Part shown: positions 56,499-64,000 of the stretch, in pieces
Numbering within the stretch: the stretch's first letter is position 1
Layout: every line of letters begins with the position of its first letter
The notes under the pieces: generated by a model
Databases searched by the model: none
What the model was told of the DNA's origin: nothing
What the model saw: only the letters and a program-made list of their open reading frames with translations
Position numbers and translations under genes: made by a program
Assembly: GCA_001574975.1 (NCBI GenBank)
Contig: KQ965836.1
Coordinates: forward strand, 8,548 to 72,547
Reading direction: 5' to 3'
DNA: 64,000 nt
From: Gonapodya prolifera JEL478
Taxonomy: Eukaryota; Monoblepharomycota; Monoblepharidomycetes; Monoblepharidales; Gonapodyaceae

Positions 56499-58385
56499 TC
56501 ACATTGGGATAAGACCGAAATCGCCCGTGGAGAGGTTCTCCGCTGTGGCCCAGCCGTCGCGGAAGAGCGTCTCGAGACGGACGTAGTCGTTGACCTGCAG
56601 GCCGATTTCGTCGTCTGATCTTGGGTGGAACTGTGACGAGTGACCGCGAGTGACTTTTAGAATCGCCAAAATGGCAAATCGCCCAAAGGCGGGACCCAAC
56701 TCACATCTTCGACCGTCACAAGAGGCTCCGCGCCAGGATACTTGAGGTTCTCGGCGCCGTCCAGGCCCGACGAGCTCGCGAGGTAAGAAAAGAACCACTA
56801 TGCAATTTTTCTTTCTGTAAGCTGTATCACTCGATAATAGGAGAAGGAGGACTTACGTGTGCCTTGAAACAGAAAAAATCCGGGTCAGCATGAGGGGGTT
56901 TACATTACCACGACACCAACTCTCACCTGACGAATCTGCCCCGTACTCCCGGGGATATAAATCGGGTTCGCATTCCCCACGATCCTCGTCGACTGCAGCG
57001 CCGGCGGGGGCGAGGTGACGTTGTTGGAATGGACGGGGTACGGCGCCATGGACACTGGTGCTCCACCTGCTCCCGCGTTGCTGGTGTTTGCGTACGTCAT
57101 TGGGTGAGAGTTCGACGACGACCCGGACCCGGGCCCGGACCTGGACATGGACGTGGTACCGGACGCGGATTGGAAGGACGCGGCGGTGTTGGGGGGCGGC
57201 ATGACTTGACGGAGGGAGGAGGCGCACGGATGGGATGTGAATATCGGGTGCCGTACCAAGCTTGAAAAAGAACCGATCACCCCCCAACCACCCCCCTCCT
57301 CTCTTCTCACCTTGATAATTGTTATTCGCCGCGCCAGCATTAAAGTAGTTAAGCATCGCCTTGCGGTACGGTTTGTAGTAGTAGTGCAGGGCGGTAAACA
57401 TTGCCGCTGCGACGACGATGAATCCGACGACGACGCCGACAATCAGCCCGATGGGGGGACCGCCTGGGTCGGACGCGCTCGGCGGTGAAGGGGGGCTTGC
57501 GTTGCCATTCAGTGAACCCGTGCCAGTGCCTGTGGACTTTGCGGCCGGCGGGGACGAAACCGACGGCGTGCCGGCGTTCGGGGTGCCCGCGGCCGGGGAT
57601 CCGGCGTTCGTGGTGCCCGCAGTCGGGGATCCGGCGGTTGTGGGGCTTGCGGCTGGGTTTGTTGAAGGTGCAGATGCAGCAGGAGTGCCGGACCCAGCAC
57701 CGGTGGCCGATGCGGCGGTGCCGCAGTCAGCTCCGGTTGTTGGGAGTGCATTGCACGACGTGGGGATGTTTCCCGTGCATGCGTGTAGGGTGGTTCCTCC
57801 CCTGGATAGTGTGCATATGATGACGGATTTTGGAAGTTTCCCGTCGAGGTTGGTGGCGATGTTGTTTCCGGACAGGTCGATGGTGCGCAGCTGCGACAGT
57901 CCCGAGAGATCTTCGATTGCGGTGAACAGGTTGTTGCTTAGGTCGAGGGAGCTGAGGGATCTCGCGCCGGCCAAGGTGGCGGGGATGGTGCCAGTCAACG
58001 AGTTGCCCGCAAGGTCCAGCGATGCGATTGTGGTCAGGCCGGAGAAGTCTGGCAGTGTGCCGGACAGCTTGTTGCCGCTGAGGTCGAATTGGAAGACGGC
58101 TGTGAGGGACGAGACCGCCGGGATGGGCCCTGTGAGTCCCATGTTCTGGAGCCACAGCGTGGTGATCTTCCCGCCGAAGCACGAGATGGAGGCGACGCCG
58201 GTGCCACTCCACCCGCAGCACTGGCCCGTCGCCCACGGAAGCGGGACGTTCGACTGCGTGAACAGCGTTTCTGCGAACGCGCAGTCGCTCGATTGAGCCC
58301 GCACCCCGCCGCCGCCCGAGAGAAGCGCGAGCGCGGCGCAGAAAAAGGCCGCCGCCCGGAATCGATCGCATCGTGGGCGTGCCAT
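56499..58385 (-). CDS. LRR receptor-like membrane protein with cytoplasmic SH3 domain
   Basis: The exons are 58385-57311, 57204-56927, 56797-56705 and 56630-56499, giving 1578 nt (525 residues). A signal peptide (AAAFFCAALALLSGGGGVRA) precedes an LRR N-cap (CCGWSGTGVASISCFGGKI). Plant-type leucine-rich repeats follow (LWLQNMGLTGPIPAVSSL, FQFDLSGNKLSGTLPDF, SLDLAGNSLTGTIPATLAG, SLDLSNNLFTAIEDLSG). Then come a Ser/Thr/Pro stalk of Ala-Gly-Thr-Pro repeats, one transmembrane helix at residues 313-335 (GLIVGVVVGFIVVAAAMF) and a disordered cytoplasmic part. The C-terminus is an SH3 domain (FHPRSDDEIGLQVNDYVRLE, GWATAENLSTGDFGLIP), and the protein stops right after it. It probably links extracellular recognition to cortical or signalling partners. 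Extracellular LRR plus cytoplasmic SH3 is an uncommon architecture. Confidence 0.82.
57566..57680. repeat. Coding tandem repeat in the extracellular stalk
   Basis: Near-identical ~27-bp units (gtgcccgcngnnggggatccggcg) encode Ala-Gly-Thr/Ser-Pro repeats of the LRR protein's stalk. These are probably O-glycosylated spacer residues between the LRRs and the membrane. Confidence 0.6.
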
Positions 58386-59479
58386 GTCGGTGCGCTGCAG
58401 TCGCGAATCGCGCGAGGTAGGAGACGTTCTGCGGGCTGTGTGGCCGTGGGGTTGGAGGCACAGGGAGGCTCTTAATCTCGTCCCCTCATTCCATCCTGAC
58501 GGCGCCACCTTGCATTTTCGGTTCGCCGTCCCGGTGCCGGTGCCGACGAATCGGAATCGTGGAAATGGTGCAGCAAAAAGTGTTTTTTTTGTGTGGCGAG
58601 AGGCAGGAGGGGACTGTCTCGTTCCCCCCTGCCACCAAACTGGCAAACGTAGGCCGCACTATTGTTGAGGGGCGGAAGCTGTCTGAAGTTCACTGCAGAA
58701 ACAACAGAAACAAACAGAGATGAGACTATTGCAGCGCAGTTGCGTATCAAGGGGGTGATGTAGACGTTGCCGTTGGCCGCCCTCATCCCATCCTAAATCC
58801 CCTCGCCACGTCGAACCCCTCTCTCCGTCGCGGTGCCAATACCGCACACCAGTGGAGGCTCAAGTCGTTAGTGACAGCGCAAAAAAAATCCCCCCAGCGA
58901 TGGAAATATCGGGACAAAGCCTCGTCCTTCTTGAACTTGTAATTAAAACGTGATGGGCAAGAAAAATTTGATTGTAACTTCGGGCGGGGGACAGCATCTG
59001 GAATCTGAGTATTTACGCATGGTCTCTCCGTACTATAGTCTCGGTGTCTACAGTTCTCGAATGTGAGGGGATTGGTGTGATGGCTATGGTGGCTCATTGA
59101 ATCGCGAACCGACAACGTCTGTCTACTCCAACCATCACCCATCTGAAAATGAGCTATGCACATCTGTTTTTTAGCAGGAGGGGACGGGAGTTCGGGGTGG
59201 CGAGAAATGGGGGAGGGGGGGTCGACAGACACACTGACAGACTAGTTCCCCACGAGAGCCGAGAGCCGAGGATTGTCGTGGCTGCAAACATACTTCAGAA
59301 AGAAAGGAACAGGACTGAGCCTGCGAGTGGGTGTGCTGCGGCCACGGTGGCGCAGTGGTGACACATCTTGCATCGCGTGCCCATCAGCGCAAAACTCGCC
59401 GCCTCTCGCCATCGCCACCGTACCACGCCCACGCACTCGCTCGCACACTCCGATTCTCTCCACCCTGCGCTGCCCCGAC
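58386..59479. other. Divergent intergenic region, no gene seen
   Basis: About 1.1 kb lies between the minus-strand LRR-SH3 gene and the plus-strand small membrane protein. Open frames here are short or antisense, with no motifs. It should hold the two promoters. Confidence 0.45.
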
Positions 59480-59928
59480 ATGTCTTCCCTCAGTCTCCTC
59501 CCGCTCGACTCCGCGCTCATGTCCGTCGAGTCCTGCGTCGTCGGAGGATTGGCAGTCGCCCTGCCCCTATGGTACGTTCTCCCTCGCCTTTCTTCTCGCT
59601 CTCCCCCGTCCCCCTTTCCAACCACTCTCTCGCGCTGCCTGCCGTGCTCTGTCGCGTCCCGCTCCACAGCTTCGTCCTCGCCAAGCGCACCATCACCGCC
59701 TACGAAACCGGCCCCGGCAAAAACATTCTCGTCGACGACGACAAAGATTCGTCTGCAAAGGGGTCGAACGAGTCCGTGTCTGTGTCACCACCGCACACGT
59801 CCAAGCCCAGCTCGGTTACGCTCGTCGAGGACTTGCTCGTCGCGGATATCTTGGAGGACGCGTTGCCGCCTTTGCCCAAGGTATGTGCTCCTGCTATTAT
59901 GGTAGAACTGCTTAGTGTGGGTCCTTGA
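59480..59928 (+). CDS. Small single-pass membrane protein, unknown
   Basis: Exons 59480-59571 and 59670-59928 give 351 nt (116 residues). An N-terminal hydrophobic helix (SCVVGGLAVALPLCFVLAKR) crosses the intron. It is followed by a soluble Ser/Asp-rich tail containing TAYETGPGKNILVDDDKD and VEDLLVADILEDALPPLP. No family is recognised. A good donor (gtatgt) at 59881 suggests the gene may continue into further exons in place of the stop used here. The clean first splice and protein-like composition support it being real. Confidence 0.45.
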
Positions 59929-59971
59929 CGTCGGTCGTGTCATCAAGTGATGGGTTATGTGTACTCTCGGC

Positions 59972-60625
59972 GAACAACCATCTGAAACTTTGAACACGTC
60001 AACTCTTACTCTATTCATGTGAAAAAAAAAAAAAAAGAAAGAAACCTAATCAATATACCACATATCGCTTTCCACCTGACAATACCAAAAGTCTCTGACC
60101 GGTGGTTTGTTGTGCTTGGCCCTGGGGGACGGACTGCCAAGTGCCAAGTGCCTAACCATGGCGGCTGAACAAGCATCTGAATCTCTGAACACAACTCCTA
60201 TAATCACTTGAAATTTTCTCCACAAAATATCACACATCCCCTTCTTTCTGCCGTTACCGAAAGTCCCTGACTGGTGGTTTCTTGTGGTTTGACCCTGGGG
60301 GACTGGCGGACTTGTTGGCCGTATTGTGGGGAACAAGCATCTGCATCTCTGAAACCACCTCCTCTAATCACTTGAAAACTTCTACACAAAATACCACACA
60401 TCTCCTTCTTCCTCCGGTACCGAAAGTCCCTGACCGTGTTTGTTGTGGTTTGGCCCTGGGGGATTGTCGGACTCGTTGGTCGTCTTGGGGGGAACAAGCA
60501 TCTGCATCTCTGAAACCACCTCCTCTAATCACTTTAAAATTTCCACACAATATAGCTCACATCTCCTTCTTCCAGCCGATACCAAGAGTCCCTGACTGGT
60601 GGTTTTGTTGTGGGTCGAGGGTCTG
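59972..60625. repeat. Degenerate tandem array, period about 161-195 bp
   Basis: The phrase gaacaagcatctg(c/a)atctctgaa recurs at about 59972, 60167, 60331 and 60492. Between copies are shared blocks: ctaatcactt-aaa, cacaaaatancacacat, cttcttnc, ccgaaagtccctgac, tggtttgttgtggtttggccctgggggac. The last two full units are the most alike. The array ends about 50 bp before the first YPD1 gene, so it forms its promoter region. It has no coding potential. Confidence 0.8.
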
Positions 60626-60675
60626 GGCCCGCACTGACAAAGTCCCTCCACTCTCTCTTTTCCTCCCGCTCCCAA

Positions 60676-61628
60676 ATGCCCAGCAAAGACTCACCCTCCC
60701 CTTCCGAACGCAAACCCACGACCTCCCCGCCACCGCCACCTCCCCCGGGCAGAGAATCCCCGCCGCCCAGAGTACCTGCCGACGATGATCGCTTTTCACC
60801 GGACGCAATCAGAGTCAACGCCGATATCATTGATGAGGTGGGGCCCCCGCTCGCCGCTTGCATCGCTTTTTCCAGAGATGTTGGTTCATGCTTGCGTTCC
60901 CTCTTCGTGGATTCGGCAACGAATACTCCTCGAATGGTGGTGCGCTCCTCCCACTTGACGTTTGGCCTTGCAGGAGACCATTGAGCAGCTTCTGGACATG
61001 GACGAAGACGAGGATCGAGAATTCACGCGCAGTCTGGTGGTCAACTATTTCGATCAGGCGCTGACCACGTTTAAAGAAATCGAGTCCGATTTGTGAGTGC
61101 GAGCGGCCGATCCAATCCCGGTTTCGAACCAGTCGCGCGGGGGCCCGAACAAGGGTTTTGTCTAACATCTACCACCTTGCGATTCATCTCGTCCCTTCAA
61201 CGCGGGTTCCCGTGACACTTTGGCGGGCCATCTCCCACCTCCTGGCCCACCCTCGGCACCACGCGCCTCCTCCGTAACCTCGCCTGGCAAAATAAACTTT
61301 TTTCGCCGTCTCATACCTGTGGAATCGAATCGACCGTGCAAACGCACAATGCACATGTGACATTGCACATTTTATGTGCAGGACGCGGAAGGACCTCGAA
61401 TCCGTGGGAAAGCTCGGCCACTTTCTCAAGGGCAGTTCGGGCGCCTTGGGTGTGATCAAAGTGCGGACATCGTGCGAGGAGCTGCAGCATCTCGGCAAGC
61501 TGCGGTATCGAGAAAAACCCGTCTCCGTGGACGAAGCCCTCCGGCTCGCGGGGTCCACGCTCAAACGGGCGCGGGATGAGTTCGAGGAGGCACGGAAAGA
61601 ACTTTCGAGGGTGTTTGAGGTGGACTGA
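60676..61628 (+). CDS. YPD1: YPD1-like histidine phosphotransfer protein, copy 1
   Basis: Exons 60676-60837, 60974-61092 and 61382-61628 sum to 528 nt (175 residues). A proline-rich, disordered head (PPPPPPPGRE) precedes the four-helix HPt domain: ETIEQLLDMDEDEDREF, VVNYFDQALTTFKEIESDL, LESVGKLGHFLKGSSGALGV and VRTSCEELQHLGKL. The phosphoacceptor His is in GHFLKGSS, as in yeast Ypd1. HPt proteins relay phosphate from hybrid histidine kinases to response regulators (Sln1/Ssk1/Skn7 pathways) between cytoplasm and nucleus. It is immediately followed by a paralogue with the same intron positions. The symbol reflects the family; which copy is the orthologue is not known. Confidence 0.9.
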
Positions 61629-61982
61629 GGGGTACCGGGAGGGGGGTGGAGAAATGGTAATGGACCTTATAACAACTGTTATGTACTGGGGACGGAGGGC
61701 GCTGCGGCGTGCTGAGCGAGAATCTTGTTTGCTCCACCGCTCGCCACTTTTTCATACTTAATTACATACATTGGAGAGACTCGCGTGTACGTTTCACATG
61801 TTAGAGAATAGCCGTTTACGGCATTCTAACGCTTTAAAATATGGAGTGACGCTTATGTGGAACCGAATTACAGACAGTGCAATGAACAGGGTTGATACGC
61901 TGCGTCTGTGAGTGTGTGCTTTGCTGGAATGAAAGGCCGGCAAGCCGATGGGCAGAACCACCCATCCAGATCGTTCCATCAC

Positions 61983-62709
61983 ATGACAACGAAAGCGAAG
62001 CCCACACCGTCCCCAGAGAACTCAGACAGGGACGAAGACTCTTACTCTGATGAGGATGGAGACGATCAAGAGGGCGCATTTCCTTCCGTGGACACGAGCA
62101 TCATCGACGAGGTGAGCCGAGTGCTGAGGGATCGCAAACCCCCCACGAGCCGCCCACACTGACAGAGAGGTCCCCGTTTTGCATGATGTTTCGGTGACGG
62201 CTCTTGAAGACGTTTTTCTACCAGCTGCTAGGAATGGATGAGGACGAAAAGGAGCGGGAGTGCAGTTCGGGCATTGTCTTGAGCTTCTTCGAGCAAGCCA
62301 GGACAAAGTTCGCCGAAATGGAACAAGAATTGTGGGTTCGTCGGATGTTTTCTGTGGCCTCGTGGTGCTCATGCCCTCTGTTGCAATTACTTTGCGTGCG
62401 TTGTGTATGTGCCGGACAATCGGTTGCGAACTATGTGGGGTCGCCGTGGGCAATTATTCAAGGGAGAAAGCCGACATCGAGGCTATCGGGAAGATGGGCC
62501 ATTTCTTGAAGAGCAGCGCAGCGTACGTCGGGCTCAAAACGGTCCGGGCGTCCTGCGAGGAACTGCAGCACCTGGGGAAGTTGACTAACAACGACCAACC
62601 CGTGACGAAGGAGAAAGCATTGAAAATTGCCAAAGACATTATCGAGCGAGCAAAGGGGGAACTTGTGGAGGCTCAGGGTGAACTGTCACGGTTCTATGAA
62701 TTCGATTAG
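61983..62709 (+). CDS. YPD1-like histidine phosphotransfer protein, copy 2
   Basis: Exons 61983-62111, 62210-62331 and 62463-62709 sum to 498 nt (165 residues). The head is acidic (DRDEDSYSDEDGDDQEG) instead of proline-rich. The HPt domain reads TFFYQLLGMDEDEKERE, IVLSFFEQARTKFAEMEQEL, IEAIGKMGHFLKSSAAYVGL and VRASCEELQHLGKL, with the phosphorylatable His in GHFLKSS. Both introns match copy 1 in position and phase (0 and 2), and the last exon is 247 nt in both genes. This shows origin by tandem duplication. Differences at the residues after the histidine (KSSAAYVG against KGSSGALG) could shift kinase or regulator choice. Confidence 0.9.
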
Positions 62710-62837
62710 GTGGCCGTTCACACTGCGCGGTAATCGAGAAGCGAACAAGTGGCACGTTAAGCAGTTGTTTACATCAGAGCAATTTTGAGTGTGTGTGCAG
62801 AGTAGACTGTCAATTCATTCCGATATCCTGGTTCCGT

Positions 62838-64000
62838 TCATGTGTAACTGTACTTGGGCCCTCCTCCGTTTTCTGGAACCGTCCAGTCGATGTTCTGAAA
62901 GAAGGCTCGTCAAAATTGATACAAAACAGTTAAAAACGGAATCGCCACTCTTACCTGGCTTGGGTCCTTGATATCGCAAGTCTTGCAATGGACACAATTT
63001 GTGAAATTAATCTGAAGCCGCTTGGGCGCGGCCGGTGCCGAGGGGTCAGCAGGGTCCGAAACAACGTGCGGAGAGGCGTGGTCGTCGACGTACTCGTAGA
63101 CGCCAGCTGAAAATGGAGTTTGAATGACATTGAACAACACGCGATATAACTTTCACCACGCACCTGGGCAGAACTTCGCCTCGGGGCCCCCGTAGACACC
63201 AAAGTTACGCTCGACCATCTCCTGCTGCCCTCTCTGAAGACGAAGGTGAGGCACCTACAAATTTCGACGATATGAGAGGTAGAAACTGGGTCCTTGAGTA
63301 TGAGCGGTGACTAGGTACCTGGTCCTCTGCGTGACCGGTGTTTGCTCGACTGAGGTTCTCCAGCAGGTCGAACGTCAAAACGCCATCAGGTTTAGGATAA
63401 ACAGGTGGCTTGCTGTCTTTCGCCGGCTTGAGGGTTTCGTGATCCGGCTTCCCGTGTTGCAGCGTCCATGGGACGCGTCCTGTAATTTTAGAGGGGTGTA
63501 CGACTCAACATGAGCTGTTAAATTTTCGTCCGCGATTGTATTTCGCTCACCTTTGAAAATGTATGTGTCGAGCGCCGAGTACAGCATGAAGCCGTACAGT
63601 CGCAGCGGGTTGTGCCACGACGGTCTCACGTTGCGCACTTGGTAGAGCTCGTCGTAGACCCACGAGGACTGGAAGCGCTCGTTGTACTCGGTCGGGTGGA
63701 TGGGGGTGTCGGGAGATAAGGACTCGGCGTCAGAACCCGAGAGAGAAGCGTACGCGGATTCCGCGGCCATGATACCTGTGATATAGATGATGATTGATGC
63801 AGTTAAGTAACCTTGCTGGTTCAGGTACACAAGGCACAAGAAGCTTTTTACACACCCGTCTTCATCGCGTTGTGCGTCCCTTTGATCTTGGGCATGTTCA
63901 GCGTTCCAGCAGAATCTCCCACAATCAAGCCACCTTTGACCACCATCTGCGGCAAGCTCTGCAGTCCGCCCTCAACCAGTGCCCGAGCGCCGTAGCTAAC
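62838..64000 (-). CDS. Electron-transfer flavoprotein:ubiquinone oxidoreductase, C-terminal part
   Basis: The gene enters from the right edge and is cut there. Visible exons encode [20 protein letters not shown] and [20 protein letters not shown] (FAD/ubiquinone fold), [39 protein letters not shown] and a P-D-G-V-L-T-F-D block. Then come [10 protein letters not shown] and [19 protein letters not shown], the 4Fe-4S cysteine cluster, and a final exon [18 protein letters not shown] ending at 62838-62840. This inner-membrane enzyme passes electrons from acyl-CoA dehydrogenases, through ETF, to ubiquinone. The first cluster cysteine is expected at the exon end before AGVYEY. Four introns are seen. 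Confidence 0.92.

Noticed and set aside
56857-56862. Possible 6-nt microexon (GCACAC) in the LRR-SH3 gene
   Set aside because: It has AG and GTAAG flanks and would keep the frame, but the frame is equally kept by one intron from 56926 to 56798, which is simpler.
59335-59400. tRNA-like A-box phrase tggcgcagtggt
   Set aside because: No matching B-box or cloverleaf could be drawn downstream.
61110-61160. Phrase ggtttcgaacc resembling a tRNA T-loop
   Set aside because: It lies in an intron of the first YPD1 gene and no acceptor or anticodon stem pairs around it.
1-64000. CRISPR arrays, bacterial operons or phage genes
   Set aside because: None seen; spliceosomal introns and gene content are eukaryotic throughout.

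Overview
The window looks like nuclear DNA of a fungus. Genes carry many short GT-AG introns (about 50-120 nt) and lie on both strands 0.1-3 kb apart. They include fungal signatures: a FUN19/Laf-type SWIRM protein, YPD1 phosphotransfer proteins, a DSF2/Nif1-like Sel1 protein and a GSK3-family kinase. The combination of alpha-kinase, VwkA-type vWFA proteins and an LRR-TM-SH3 receptor-like protein suggests an early-diverging (zoosporic, chytrid-like) fungus. That placement is inference; no rRNA or other taxonomic marker is present.

Left part (1-16.6 kb). A decayed Copia-type retrotransposon trace lies at the left edge. It is followed by a proline-repeat/SH3 protein and a small unknown protein. 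Next comes the most unusual block, about 4.27-16.6 kb. It holds a vWFA protein (minus strand), a protein with two AMPK-type glycogen-binding-like modules, a coiled-coil alpha-kinase, a second coiled-coil protein, an unknown zinc-ribbon protein and a second vWFA protein. The two vWFA genes are paralogues: two introns fall at the same codons and enclose an exon of exactly 106 nt in each. One has a normal metal-binding (MIDAS) motif and the other a degenerate one.

Middle part (16.6-48 kb). A gene-poor stretch with decayed coding remnants (16.6-19.6 kb) precedes a membrane-anchored spherulin-4-like protein, mitochondrial EF-G2 (GFM2 type), a coiled-coil protein and glutathione synthetase, all on the minus strand. 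Then come a Sel1-repeat protein (+), a cupin-like protein (-), the SWIRM protein (+), an F-box protein (+), a poorly preserved aldo/keto reductase locus (-), a six-TM spermidine-synthase-like protein (+) and a GSK3 kinase (+).

Right part (48-64 kb). A propionyl/acetyl-CoA synthetase, a carnitine acyltransferase and, at the right edge, ETF-ubiquinone oxidoreductase (cut by the window end) form a loose acyl-CoA/mitochondrial neighbourhood. Between them lie an LRR-TM-SH3 protein, a small membrane protein, a degenerate tandem repeat array and two tandem YPD1 genes with identical intron phases.

Exon limits were set by hand from splice consensus and reading frame. Where all exons sum to a whole number of codons this is stated; elsewhere only outer limits are offered.
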